Assembly: GCA_934675585.1 (NCBI GenBank)
Contig: CAKUQY010000003.1
Location: forward strand, 33,536 to 97,535
Source: an uncultured Opitutales bacterium
Lineage (GTDB): Bacteria; Verrucomicrobiota; Verrucomicrobiia; Opitutales; UBA953
Direction of reading: 5' to 3'
Length of the DNA: 64,000 nt
A program made the position numbers and the translations under genes. The notes under the pieces are model-generated. The model did no database searches and was not told the DNA's origin. It saw nothing but the letters and a program-made list of their open reading frames with translations. Below, piece after piece: positions 1 through 8,796 of the stretch; positions within the stretch are counted from its first letter, which is position 1, and each line of letters begins with the position of its first letter.

Positions 1-309
1 AATGCGCGGGAACGCTTTTTTTTTGAATTTTAAAAGTTGAAAAATGAAACTTAAAAATGCTTCCATCTCGCCTTGCTCGATATCGCCTCTTTGAAAATAT
101 TAAATGTCACTTTCGCTCGGTTCGCGTTTACTTCGAGTAAATTCGTAATTAAAAAATCCCGTTCCCGCCGTTCCCGCGCAACAAACAAAAATTCTTAGTT
201 TCCTTTAATTTTCCCATTGTTAACTTAGATGAAAAATCCGCTGTTCCCGCTGTTCTCGCTTTTTAAATAATCATTGCGGGAACGCTTGTGGGCTTTTAAA
301 CTTATAATT
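1..309. other. Intergenic region upstream of hprK
   Basis: No gene is supported here. The stretch is AT-rich and carries several copies of the GGGAACG word (near 6, 160, 172, 243 and 276). It also has a segment around 62-85 (ccatctcgccttgctcga) that resembles segments at 45,703 and, inverted, at 54,192. A TATAAT-like hexamer (304-309) touches the chosen hprK ATG, which is too close for a normal transcription start, so I do not call a promoter. Confidence 0.5.
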
Positions 310-1344
310 ATGGAAAATGACATTACCCCCACGAACGACATTAGCGGACTTTTTGATGAAACGATTGTTCACCCCATTACCGCGGTGCCTTCATTAGGCG
401 GCTCACCTACGCAAACCAACATTGTGCGCGTGAGCGATTTTTATGAAGCAGGCAAAGATTTATTAAAACTCGAAATCGTTGCAGGCGAAAAAGGTATGGA
501 CAAAGTGATTGGCGAAAAAGTCGTCAATCGTCCCGCGCTCGCTTTGACGGGTTATTACAAATATTTTGCGAGTCGGCGTTTGCAACTTTTTGGCGCGGGC
601 GAAATTGCCTACTTGGCGGATTTGCGCAACGAAATGCAAGAATCGGTTTTGGAAACATTTTTTCAAAAAGGCATTCCCGCGATTGTTGTTTCGCGCGACC
701 TCGACCCGACGGTTACGATGATTCGTTTGGCGAACAAGCACAACATCACTATTTTCCGTTCCCGCGAGCATCTTTTTGCAACGACGGCGACGATTATTTT
801 GAACGAACTTTTTGCGCCGCAAACTTCACTGCACGCAACTTTGATCGATGTCAATGGCGTAGGCGTTTTGCTTTGCGGGAACAGTGGCGCGGGCAAATCA
901 GAATGCGCGCTGTCGCTCATTGAACGCAATAAATGCGCGCTCGTTGCCGACGATTTTGTCAAAGTGCGTTTAATCGATGACAAACGCTTAATCGGCACCG
1001 GCAAAGAAGTAGGATTTGGCTTTATGGAATGTCGCGGGATCGGCATCATCAATGTCGCCAGCATGTTTGGTATTCGCGCCGTTGAAAAAGAAAAATCTAT
1101 CGATTTAGTCATCTCGTTTGTCGATTGGAAAGAGGGGCTCGACGAAGAACGCACGGGACTCGAACAACAAGCCATCGAAATTTTGGGCAAAAAAGTGCCA
1201 TGGGTGCAATTGGCGGTGCGCACAGGTCGCGATGTCGCACGCTTGGTAATGATCGCCGTCATGGCGCATTCGCTCCGCATCGAAGGCCACGATCCCGCCG
1301 TCGAATTTAACAATCGCCTCATCTCAAGTTTTGAAAAAAAATAA
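310..1344 (+). CDS. hprK: HPr kinase/phosphorylase
   Basis: Bifunctional enzyme that phosphorylates and dephosphorylates a serine of the PTS carrier HPr, linking sugar or nitrogen state to regulation in the cytosol. The 344-residue product has the family P-loop GNSGAGKSE at about residues 190-198, the HprK signature MECRGIGIINV, and the C-terminal stretch after RTGRDVARL. I chose ATG 310 over the upstream TTG at 274, which would add residues read from a copy of the iterated word. Length is slightly above the usual 310-330. PTS enzyme I lies far away at 55.7 kb; no HPr gene is in the window. The P-loop itself contains a copy of the iterated word (codons for C-G-N). Confidence 0.93.
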   Translation: MENDITPTNDISGLFDETIVHPITAVPSLGGSPTQTNIVRVSDFYEAGKDLLKLEIVAGEKGMDKVIGEKVVNRPALALTGYYKYFASRRLQLFGAGEIAYLADLRNEMQESVLETFFQKGIPAIVVSRDLDPTVTMIRLANKHNITIFRSREHLFATTATIILNELFAPQTSLHATLIDVNGVGVLLCGNSGAGKSECALSLIERNKCALVADDFVKVRLIDDKRLIGTGKEVGFGFMECRGIGIINVASMFGIRAVEKEKSIDLVISFVDWKEGLDEERTGLEQQAIEILGKKVPWVQLAVRTGRDVARLVMIAVMAHSLRIEGHDPAVEFNNRLISSFEKK

Positions 1345-1393
1345 TCCGCGGGAACGCCATAAAATCGACGATGACGATGAACGAATTTGAGTT

Positions 1394-1422
1394 TTGCGGG
1401 AACGGCTTTTCGGTAGTATCAT
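1394..1422 (+). promoter_or_regulatory. Predicted sigma70-type promoter of the dihydroorotase-like gene
   Basis: TTGCGG (1394-1399), 17-base spacer, TATCAT (1417-1422), then 10 bases to the ATG at 1433. The -35 hexamer is supplied by a copy of the iterated word (TTGCGGGAACG). The implied leader is only a few bases long and there is no Shine-Dalgarno sequence. Confidence 0.45.
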
Positions 1423-1432
1423 TGTTATTTGT

Positions 1433-2722
1433 ATGAGTTCTAATATTTTAGAAATTAAAAACGGCAGAGTAATCGATCCTGCCAACAATCGCGATGAATC
1501 GGGCGCAAGTATTTTTGTTGTCGATGGCATCATTGTTGAAAAATTAACCGACGAACAAAAACAAGCCGCAAAAGTAATCGACGCTCACGGTGCTGTTGTT
1601 TGCCCTGGCTTTGTTGATTTAAACGCTCACTTGTACCAACCTGGCAAAACCGCGCGCGAAACTCTCGAGACGGGAACGCAAGCGGCTGCCCACGGCGGAG
1701 TAACAACCGTTGTTTGCACGCCCGACGAAGGCACCGTTGTTGATAATTCGGGAACGATTCGTTTGGTCAAAGAATTGATTGATCAAGGCGCATGCGTCAA
1801 AGTGCTTCCCGTAGGCAATATCACTTTGGGCGGCAAAGGCGAAGCACTCGCGCCCACGGGAGCGCTCAAAAAAGCAGGTTGCGTTGCGCTTTCAGATAGT
1901 ATTGGCGGCGTTTCCAACAACGAAATTATGCGTCGCGCATTGGAATATTCTTTGCTTTTTGATATGCCAATTTTTGACCATTGCCAAGATAGTTCAATGT
2001 CCAAAACTGGCGTTATGCACGAAGGGCAAGTGAGTTTGCACCACGGTTTGCGCGGTATGCCACGCGCGAGCGAAGACATTATTGTTGGTGCAGACACCTT
2101 GCTCTCGCGCTTGACGGAAGCGCGTTTACACATTCAACACGTCAGCTCGTTCCGCGCCGTCGATACCATTCGCGAAGCTAAAAAGCACAACGTTCACATC
2201 ACGGCAGAAGTTTCGCCTGCGCACTTATTGCTCACCGACAACGACATTGGCGATTACGACACCAACAAAAAAATAAATCCGCCGCTGCGCAATGAAAAAG
2301 ACCGCGTCGCACTCATCGCAGGTTTAAAAGACGGCACCATCGACGCTATCGCGTCTGACCACTCACCGCGCACGCCAACCGAAAAAGATTGCGAATTTGA
2401 TTACGCGCCGTTTGGTGTTACCGGACTCGAAACCATGTTGCCCGCAGCGCTCGAAGCACTTTATCACAGTGGCGCGCTCACGCTCAACGAAGTGGTCGCA
2501 AAACTCACTTGCGATCCCGCCAAAGTTATCAAAAGTTCCGCGGGAACGCTTTCTGCGGGAACGCCAGCGGATATCACGATTTTTGATCCTGACGCGGCGC
2601 AAACTTGGTCGCTCGACAAATTTGTTTCCAAATCAAAAAATTCACCTTTCATCGACAAAACCTTGCGCGGCAAAGTTTTAATGACGCTTGTCGCGGGAAC
2701 GGTCGTTTACGAAAACAATTAA
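1433..2722 (+). CDS. pyrC: Dihydroorotase-family protein, one metal ligand missing
   Basis: Amidohydrolase of the type I dihydroorotase family (pyrimidine synthesis, carbamoyl-aspartate to dihydroorotate), 429 residues, usual length. Recognisable blocks are PGFVDLNAHLYQPG (59-72), FDHCQDSSM, IQHVSSF, ITAEVSPAHLLL and ASDHSPRTP with the catalytic-type Asp. The metal-binding HxH motif after beta-strand 1 reads N64-A65-H66, so the first His is Asn. In Pseudomonas, PyrC-like partners of aspartate transcarbamoylase without zinc ligands are inactive structural subunits, so this protein may be either weakly active or structural. Start ATG 1433 is preferred over TTG 1394, which lies in the promoter. 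Two copies of the iterated word encode SAGTLSAGTPA near residue 370. Confidence 0.8.
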   Translation: MSSNILEIKNGRVIDPANNRDESGASIFVVDGIIVEKLTDEQKQAAKVIDAHGAVVCPGFVDLNAHLYQPGKTARETLETGTQAAAHGGVTTVVCTPDEGTVVDNSGTIRLVKELIDQGACVKVLPVGNITLGGKGEALAPTGALKKAGCVALSDSIGGVSNNEIMRRALEYSLLFDMPIFDHCQDSSMSKTGVMHEGQVSLHHGLRGMPRASEDIIVGADTLLSRLTEARLHIQHVSSFRAVDTIREAKKHNVHITAEVSPAHLLLTDNDIGDYDTNKKINPPLRNEKDRVALIAGLKDGTIDAIASDHSPRTPTEKDCEFDYAPFGVTGLETMLPAALEALYHSGALTLNEVVAKLTCDPAKVIKSSAGTLSAGTPADITIFDPDAAQTWSLDKFVSKSKNSPFIDKTLRGKVLMTLVAGTVVYENN

Positions 2723-2731
2723 TAAAAATCT

Positions 2732-3352
2732 ATGAAAAAAATCTTTGCATTTTTATTCGCAGGCATTGTGGCAACTATTTTGCTCGCTTGCGCACAACAA
2801 AAACCTTCAACCTCTAACGAAACAGAAAAAACTATGAATACAAAAGAACAATACGCAATTATCTCAACAGACGCTGGCGATATGGTCGTCAAATTCTACA
2901 ACGATGTCGCCCCTGGCCACGTTGCAAATTTTAAAGAGCTCGCAGAAAAAGGTTTTTATGACGGAACTTGTTTTCACCGTATTATCAAAGGATTTATGAT
3001 CCAAGGCGGCGACCCGCTCACCAAAGATGATTCACAAAAATCACGTTGGGGCACCGGCGGACCCGGCTATTACATTAAAGCAGAATTTAATACCAAACCA
3101 CACGTGCGCGGCGTGCTTTCGATGGCGCGCGCTGCACATCCAGACAGCGCGGGATCGCAATTCTTTATTTGCCACGACGACGCACGTTTTCTCGACCGCC
3201 AATACACAGCTTTTGGCGAATTGATTTCGGGCGATGACGTGCTCGAAACCATCGCAAACACACCTTGCACCGGTCCGGAGCGCAGCTCGCCAACCAAGCG
3301 AATCAACATCAAATCTGTTAAAATCGTTGACGAAATTCCAGCAAAAAAATAA
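2732..3352 (+). CDS. Lipoprotein cyclophilin-type peptidyl-prolyl isomerase
   Basis: Cis-trans prolyl isomerase acting on exported proteins. The 206-residue protein begins with a lipoprotein signal peptide (lipobox LLAC, Cys20), then a short polar linker and a cyclophilin domain from about residue 40. Conserved blocks are FHRIIKGFMIQGGDP, SMARAAHPDSAGSQFFI and FGEL. It starts 9 bases after the dihydroorotase stop, so co-transcription is likely. No Shine-Dalgarno sequence is visible before the ATG. The family and catalytic core (R and F of FHR, the AGSQFF block) are clear; membrane anchoring in the periplasm is inferred from the lipobox and the presence of lgt in the window. Confidence 0.92.
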   Translation: MKKIFAFLFAGIVATILLACAQQKPSTSNETEKTMNTKEQYAIISTDAGDMVVKFYNDVAPGHVANFKELAEKGFYDGTCFHRIIKGFMIQGGDPLTKDDSQKSRWGTGGPGYYIKAEFNTKPHVRGVLSMARAAHPDSAGSQFFICHDDARFLDRQYTAFGELISGDDVLETIANTPCTGPERSSPTKRINIKSVKIVDEIPAKK

Positions 3353-3373
3353 TTGCAAAGTTGATTCAAATTC

Positions 3374-5575
3374 ATGGCAACAAAATTTCGTTTTTTCACA
3401 GCCGGCAACGTTGATCAGTTAAAAATCAGCGTTCCCGCGGATCTCGAAGCCGTTGAACAACTCGACACAAAATTGTGGCTCGTAACCAGTATGCCAACCA
3501 CAGGTATCGACTTCGACAGCGCAACGCTCGCGCTAATTGACAGCGACAACGACGGACGCATCCGCGTTCCCGAAGTGCGCGCCGCCGTCAAATTCGCGCG
3601 GGAACAACTCACTGACACCACCCCGCTCTTTGCTGAAACAGACAAAATTGAACTCGCAAATCTCAAAGATGACGAGCTCGTCAAAACTGCAAAATTGATT
3701 TTTGGTGATGTTAAAGAACTTGATCTCGCGACGCTTGAAAAAACGTTTGCCAATTTTGAAAAACAACCATTTTGCGGGAACGGCACGCTTTCGAAAGCCG
3801 CCGCTGGCGACGATGCAACGCTCGCAACTTTGATTGACGACATCGCAAACGCTTGTGGCGGGAACGAAATTTCTGCCGCACAAGTCGAACAATTTTTGGC
3901 TGACGCAGGCGCAAAAATCGCTTGGAACCAAACAATTACCGACGAAAACCGCGCAACGATTTTGCCACTCGGCGACAAAACCGTTCCCGCGGCAGCCGCT
4001 GTCAGCGCATTAACCGCAAAAATTGACGACTATTTTGCGCGCACACATTTGGCAAATTACGACAGTGCCAGCGTCGCAAAATTAAATCCAACCGAAACCG
4101 ACATCGCAACAATCGCCGCAACGGGCGATCTTACGGGAACGGAAACTTCGGCGATGCCAATCGCGCACATCAATGTGGGTGACACAGCGCTCGCGCTCAA
4201 TGCTGGCATCAATCCTGCTTGGGCTGCGGCAGTTGAAACATTTAAAACTGCGGTGCTCGCGCCGTTAAATCTTTCAACAAAAACATTAAGCGAAGCCGAT
4301 TGGACAAAAATCAAAACGATATTCGCGCCATTTTTTGCGTATTCGGCGACCGAACCCAAAGCGTTGAAAAGCGACATCACTCCCGCGCGTTTGGCTGAAA
4401 TTATTGCAGCAGATCCCAAAACATTGCTCGCGCCACTTTTTGCCAAAGACGCCGAAGCGACACCGCAACGCAACGCGCTCAAAACGCTCATCAAATTGGC
4501 GCGCTACTCACGCGATTTGGTGGCTCTTTTGCTCAACTTTGTTTCGTTTGAAAAGTTTTACAACCAAGATCCACAAACAGTTTTCTTGAATGGCAAACTT
4601 TACATCGATGGCCGCGCGCTTTCGCTTTGTATCAACGTCGCTGATGCGGGAGCGCACGCGAGTTTAGCGGGAACGCCCTCAAATGCTTACTTGATTTACG
4701 CAAAATGTGTGCGCAAAAGCGATGCCAAAACGCAAACTATTTGCGCAATGCTCGGCGACGGGAACGACAATTTGCAAGTCGGGATGAACGGCATTTTCAT
4801 TGACAAAAACGGCAACGACTACGACGCGACTATTGTCAAAATTATCGAACAATCAATTTCGTTGCGCCAAGCATTTTGGGCGCCTTACGTCAAAGTAGGA
4901 AAATTGATTGAAAAACAAATCAATAATTTTGCCGCCGAACGCGAAAAGAAAGTTGATAGCAATTTAATAGAAAAAATAACCAAAACCAACACTCCCGCGG
5001 GAACGCCACTGCCTGCCAAACTGCCATTCGACATTGGTAAATTTATGGGAATTATCGCGGCTGCGGGCTTAGCTTTGGGCGCGGTTGGCGCTGCGATTGC
5101 CACGATGGCAAAAGCGATTGCCGAGCAACCTTGGGTTTTGCCGATCGTCATCGTTGCGGTTATTTTGCTCATTTCGTTGCCATCGGTTTTCATCACTGCA
5201 ATGAAATTGCGCAAGCGCACCATTTCGCCAATTCTCAACGCTAACAGTTGGGCAATCAACACCAACGCGCGTTTGAGCATTACGCTTTGCAAAAACTACA
5301 CAGAATTGCCGAAAAAACCTACAAATTCTAAAAATGAAAGCGCGTACACTACGCTCAAAATCACGGTTGCATTCATCTTGTTGTTCGCAATCGTCGCAGG
5401 ACTCGCCCTCGCGTTTTGTCCGGTTTGTCGTCAAGCTTGTGGCTTAGAATGCAAAAAAGCCGAACCGCAAACTTGCGTTGAAAAAACCGTTCCCGCGACG
5501 AAAATCGTTCCCGCAGAAAAAGCGGCAACGCCCGAAACGCCTGCTCCTGCAAGCGTTCCCGCAGCAATAAAATAA
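3374..5575 (+). CDS. Uncharacterised 733-residue EF-hand membrane protein
   Basis: I do not recognise a named family. The N-terminal half holds a canonical 12-residue EF-hand loop, DSDNDGRIRVPE (residues 56-67), with Asp at 1, 3, 5, Gly at 6 and Glu at 12, so calcium binding is plausible. The middle is Ala/Asp/Thr-rich and largely soluble. Three hydrophobic segments follow at about 555-580, 585-612 and 655-680. The C-terminal tail has Cys pairs (CPVC, CGLEC) and is Pro/Ala-rich, with repeated VPA words read from copies of the iterated motif. There is no N-terminal signal peptide. It ends before a bidirectional terminator and lies 21 bases after the cyclophilin gene. Confidence 0.85.
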   Translation: MATKFRFFTAGNVDQLKISVPADLEAVEQLDTKLWLVTSMPTTGIDFDSATLALIDSDNDGRIRVPEVRAAVKFAREQLTDTTPLFAETDKIELANLKDDELVKTAKLIFGDVKELDLATLEKTFANFEKQPFCGNGTLSKAAAGDDATLATLIDDIANACGGNEISAAQVEQFLADAGAKIAWNQTITDENRATILPLGDKTVPAAAAVSALTAKIDDYFARTHLANYDSASVAKLNPTETDIATIAATGDLTGTETSAMPIAHINVGDTALALNAGINPAWAAAVETFKTAVLAPLNLSTKTLSEADWTKIKTIFAPFFAYSATEPKALKSDITPARLAEIIAADPKTLLAPLFAKDAEATPQRNALKTLIKLARYSRDLVALLLNFVSFEKFYNQDPQTVFLNGKLYIDGRALSLCINVADAGAHASLAGTPSNAYLIYAKCVRKSDAKTQTICAMLGDGNDNLQVGMNGIFIDKNGNDYDATIVKIIEQSISLRQAFWAPYVKVGKLIEKQINNFAAEREKKVDSNLIEKITKTNTPAGTPLPAKLPFDIGKFMGIIAAAGLALGAVGAAIATMAKAIAEQPWVLPIVIVAVILLISLPSVFITAMKLRKRTISPILNANSWAINTNARLSITLCKNYTELPKKPTNSKNESAYTTLKITVAFILLFAIVAGLALAFCPVCRQACGLECKKAEPQTCVEKTVPATKIVPAEKAATPETPAPASVPAAIK

Positions 5576-5590
5576 TTTGCAAACAGTAAA

Positions 5591-5631
5591 AAAATTGCCT
5601 CGAAGCTCAATGGTTTCGAGGCAATTTTTTT
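5591..5631. terminator. Bidirectional intrinsic terminator
   Basis: An 11-bp perfect stem (attgcctcgaa at 5594-5604 with ttcgaggcaat at 5615-5625) has A-rich sequence on one side and seven T on the other. It sits between convergent genes, so it can end transcripts from both directions. Confidence 0.85.
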
Positions 5632-5642
5632 GTTGTTTTAAT

Positions 5643-6422
5643 TTATTGATTGCACAAAATTTCGAGCGCTTGTGCGTGCAATGTTGGATTTGCCGCAAGA
5701 ATCGATGTTGCGTTCAGCGGGTCGTTCCCGCGCCAATCGGTAACCGTCGCTCCCGCGCCGCGCAAAATTGGCAATAGCGGATACAAATCCCACGGCGAAA
5801 GCACTGGATCTGCCATAATGTCGGCGTTCCCGTTCGCAACCATCATATACGCGTAGCAATCGCCCCAAGTGCGAAAAAGTTTTGCGCGATGCAAAAGCGC
5901 ATTCCAATTCTCATTAGGATGTTCGTTTTCGCAATCGATCAAATCGGTAGTGAGCAAAAGTGCATCTTCCACTTTTTGCGTTCCCGCGACGCGCACTTGT
6001 CTGCCGTTGTAAAAAGTTGTGTTCCCGTCGCCAATAATGCGTTCCCGCGAAACGGGCTGGTCAATCACGCCCACGCAAGGTTTGCCTTCGTGCAACACGC
6101 CAAACAAAATGCCGTAAAGCGCGACGCGATGGACAAATGATTTTGTGCCGTCGATGGGGTCGAGCGACCAAACAAATTCCGCATCGGTATTTTCGTTGCC
6201 AAATTCTTCGCCGATGATGCCGTGATTAGGAAATTTTTTATTGATCATCGCGCGCAATTGTCGCTCGCATTCTTTGTCGGCGATCGTTACCGGCGAGCCA
6301 TCGGGCTTGATTTCGATTTCTGTAAAACTTTTTGCGTGATAACTTGCAACGATTTCGCGCGCGCGATCGGCGAGTTCGTTCGCAAAATTTTTCAATTCTT
6401 CAAGATATTTTTCGTTGAGCAT
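5643..6422 (-). CDS. Inositol-monophosphatase family phosphatase, histidinol-phosphatase-like
   Basis: Mg-dependent, Li-sensitive-type phosphatase fold, 259 residues. Motifs seen are GEEFG (metal-binding Glu), DPIDGTKSF (the family DPxDGT signature), and the C-terminal GDCYAYMMVANGNADIM followed by SPWDLYP, which matches histidinol-phosphatases of the HisN type better than SuhB. Substrate is therefore probably histidinol phosphate, but inositol phosphate or PAP cannot be excluded. The open frame extends upstream to 6476, overlapping the helicase. I chose ATG 6422 because it gives a start 4 bases after the helicase stop and a normal family N-terminus (MLNEKYLEEL). It shares an operon with the helicase and the phosphatase-like gene. 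Confidence 0.85.
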   Translation of the reverse strand: MLNEKYLEELKNFANELADRAREIVASYHAKSFTEIEIKPDGSPVTIADKECERQLRAMINKKFPNHGIIGEEFGNENTDAEFVWSLDPIDGTKSFVHRVALYGILFGVLHEGKPCVGVIDQPVSRERIIGDGNTTFYNGRQVRVAGTQKVEDALLLTTDLIDCENEHPNENWNALLHRAKLFRTWGDCYAYMMVANGNADIMADPVLSPWDLYPLLPILRGAGATVTDWRGNDPLNATSILAANPTLHAQALEILCNQ

Positions 6423-6426
6423 TTTT

Positions 6427-7626
6427 TTAGCGATTGCGTTTTTTCTTTTTGGCGGGAACGGCGCAGCCATTGGCAAACATTAACGGCTCTTGGCGGTAGA
6501 AAAATCCGTCCAACTTTTTGCGCTCAATCATTTTGCCAAGCAAATTTTCGATGGCTTGCAATTGAGAAAGTTCGTCGGGCGAAAAAAGCGTGAACGCCTC
6601 GCCTTCGTTGCCTGCGCGCCCTGTTCTGCCAATGCGGTGAACATAATCTTCGGGATGCTCGGGAACGTTGTAATTGATGACGTGCGAAACGCCCGAAATA
6701 TCGAGTCCGCGGGACGCAATATCGGTCGCGACGAGCACATTAAATTTGCCTTCGCGAAAACCTTTGAGCGCGGCGATGCGTCCATTTTGTGAGCGGTCGG
6801 CGTGCATTGTCGTTACCGCGATTTTGTTGGCTTGAAGCCATTCGGTAATGCGATCGGCATCGTGTTTTGTGCGCGTAAAAACAATAACGCTGTTGTAATT
6901 GGTGCGTTCGAGCAACGCCAAAAGCAAATCATATTTTTGGAAAATCGGCACGGGGTAAATCGCGTGCGAAATTGTATCCGCCGTCAAAGCCGACGAACGC
7001 ACATCGATTTCAAGCGGTTCCCGCAACGCCCAACCCGCGATTTCACGAATTGTTTTATTAATCGTTGCCGAAAAAAGCAATGTTTGGCGTTCCCGCGGAC
7101 ACAAGCGAATAATGCGCGAAACATCTTCAATAAATCCCATGTCGAGCATGCGATCGACTTCGTCCAAAATCAACACCTCAATTTTTGACAAATCGACCAA
7201 ATGTTGTTCCCGCAAATCGAGCAAACGTCCAGGCGTTGCCACCACGACATTTGCGCCAGCTTTCAACGCCGCGAGTTGTGCGCCATAGCCCACACCGCCG
7301 TAAAGCAATGCCAATTTTACCGACGTTCCCGCCGCAAATTTTTGAAACGCTTCATCAACTTGAATCGCCAATTCGCGCGTCGGCAGCAAAATCAGCGCGC
7401 GCGGGAACGCTTTTTCGGCGGGCGTTCCCGTCGTCAAACGCACAATTGTCGGGAGCGCATAAGCGGCGGTTTTTCCCGTTCCCGTTTGCGCCGCGCCAAT
7501 AATATCACGTCCGGCAAGCGCCGCGGGAATCGCCTGTTCTTGAATCGGCGTGGGCTCTTTGTAGCCGAGCGTTGCGACCGTTGCGAGAATCGTTTCGGGT
7601 AAATTTAATTCTGAAAAATGACTCAT
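6427..7626 (-). CDS. DEAD-box RNA helicase with DEVD motif II
   Basis: ATP-dependent RNA helicase of the RhlE/DeaD class, 399 residues with a short basic tail (KKKKRNR). In order: Q motif (PTPIQEQAIP), motif I AQTGTGKT, Ia PTRELA, Ib TPGR, motif II DEVD in DEVDRMLDMGF, III SAT, IV VFTRT, V VATDIASRGLDI, VI HRIGRTGRAG. Motif II has Val where most members have Ala; the catalytic Asp-Glu pair is intact, so activity is expected. It likely acts in ribosome assembly or RNA decay. It is followed 4 bases later by the phosphatase gene and preceded closely by the phosphatase-like gene. Confidence 0.95.
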   Translation of the reverse strand: MSHFSELNLPETILATVATLGYKEPTPIQEQAIPAALAGRDIIGAAQTGTGKTAAYALPTIVRLTTGTPAEKAFPRALILLPTRELAIQVDEAFQKFAAGTSVKLALLYGGVGYGAQLAALKAGANVVVATPGRLLDLREQHLVDLSKIEVLILDEVDRMLDMGFIEDVSRIIRLCPRERQTLLFSATINKTIREIAGWALREPLEIDVRSSALTADTISHAIYPVPIFQKYDLLLALLERTNYNSVIVFTRTKHDADRITEWLQANKIAVTTMHADRSQNGRIAALKGFREGKFNVLVATDIASRGLDISGVSHVINYNVPEHPEDYVHRIGRTGRAGNEGEAFTLFSPDELSQLQAIENLLGKMIERKKLDGFFYRQEPLMFANGCAVPAKKKKRNR

Positions 7627-7629
7627 TTT

Positions 7630-8796
7630 TTATTTATTTACAAGCATCAACGCGCGGTAAAATTCGATTTCACTTTGCGTAATGCCACAAGTTTTTAAAT
7701 AGCGTTCAATTTTAATGTAAAGTGGAGTTTCTTTGTCACCGTAAGCATCAAAGCCCGCGAGCAAACTGAAAAAATCTTGATGGCGCAAATGTGGCAACGC
7801 GGTCAATTCCCAATCTTTTTGCAAAGTATCGACGGGAACGCCCAACAAGCCATTCAAAATAAACGCCAATGTTCCCGTGCGGTCGGCGCCTTGAGCGCCA
7901 TGAAAAACGATTGGATAGTTTTCTTTTTTGCAAAACACACGAAACGCGCGCGCCATTGCTTGCTGAGTGGGGGAAAATTTTTCGCTAAAAATCGCGTTGT
8001 ATTCAGGAATATAAATGCTCAAAAATTGCGCGCCGGGAACGACCGATTTTTTCAAATTGCCCAACTCGCCATCGCTACGCAAATCAATTTCTGTTTTCCA
8101 ATTTAAAACATTGCTCGCGTAATTTGCCGCCGCGGGAACAATCGCCGTTTTGCCACGCGCAAATTGAGTAATCGGCTTGCTTGGAGTTTGATTGTCCGCG
8201 ACAAAATCAGGAGAATTTTCAACGAGCGCGCGGGAACGAAAAATCATACCTTGACGCACGCGCGCACCTTGAAGCGCTTCACTGCCGCCCAAATCACGCA
8301 CATTGCCGACGCCTTCAATGTACATCAAACGCGGCATTTTTTCATCGGTAAAAAATTGCGAAACCGAAGAAACCAACACATGGCCATCGGCTTTGCGACA
8401 ACGAATTTGCCAAAAATAGCGCGTTCCCGCACGAAAATTCACCGCGCGAATCACGTTCCCGTCAAATGTTTTTGGCAAAATCAAAACGTCTGTCGGCTCG
8501 CTCAAATCGGGCTTTGTAGAAATCAATAATTCAAACGCGCCCTTCTCGCCTTCGGTGCAACTCCAAGTAAATTCCGTCAAAATTGCATCGCGCAATTCAT
8601 AAATTTTTTTGCGATAATCTTTGTTGTTAAACAACTCCAAACGCTCGGCTGTCGGCGTCAAAAGAAAACTTTTTAAAATCGGCGAAACCCCAGAAACCGC
8701 GTCCGTCTCGTGTGGCGTCACGGGAACAATCTCTGCACTCGCAGCCCACGGGAACGCCAAAAAAATAGCACTAAGCAAAATCTTCTTAAAATTCAT
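7630..8796 (-). CDS. Exported tyrosine-phosphatase-like protein lacking the catalytic Cys
   Basis: 388 residues with a classical signal peptide (MNFKKILLSAIFLAFPWAASA, mature from EIVP). The C-terminal half resembles bacterial protein-tyrosine/serine phosphatases of the Y_phosphatase3 type, including NVRDLGG and the phosphate-loop region. The loop reads HGAQGADRTG at residues 299-308, where the family has His-Cys-x-x-Gly-x-Asp-Arg-Thr-Gly. The nucleophilic Cys is replaced by Gly300 while Asp305, Arg306 and Thr307 remain. It should bind a phosphate group but not hydrolyse it by the usual mechanism. An N-terminal fibronectin-like region may bind substrate. ATG 8796 is preferred over TTG 8811 because it starts the signal peptide. 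Confidence 0.8.
   Translation of the reverse strand: MNFKKILLSAIFLAFPWAASAEIVPVTPHETDAVSGVSPILKSFLLTPTAERLELFNNKDYRKKIYELRDAILTEFTWSCTEGEKGAFELLISTKPDLSEPTDVLILPKTFDGNVIRAVNFRAGTRYFWQIRCRKADGHVLVSSVSQFFTDEKMPRLMYIEGVGNVRDLGGSEALQGARVRQGMIFRSRALVENSPDFVADNQTPSKPITQFARGKTAIVPAAANYASNVLNWKTEIDLRSDGELGNLKKSVVPGAQFLSIYIPEYNAIFSEKFSPTQQAMARAFRVFCKKENYPIVFHGAQGADRTGTLAFILNGLLGVPVDTLQKDWELTALPHLRHQDFFSLLAGFDAYGDKETPLYIKIERYLKTCGITQSEIEFYRALMLVNK

Noticed and set aside
663..1322. Long minus-strand open frame opposite hprK
   Set aside because: It lies wholly within a clear gene, has no recognisable domain and is Ser/Arg-rich as expected of an antisense frame.
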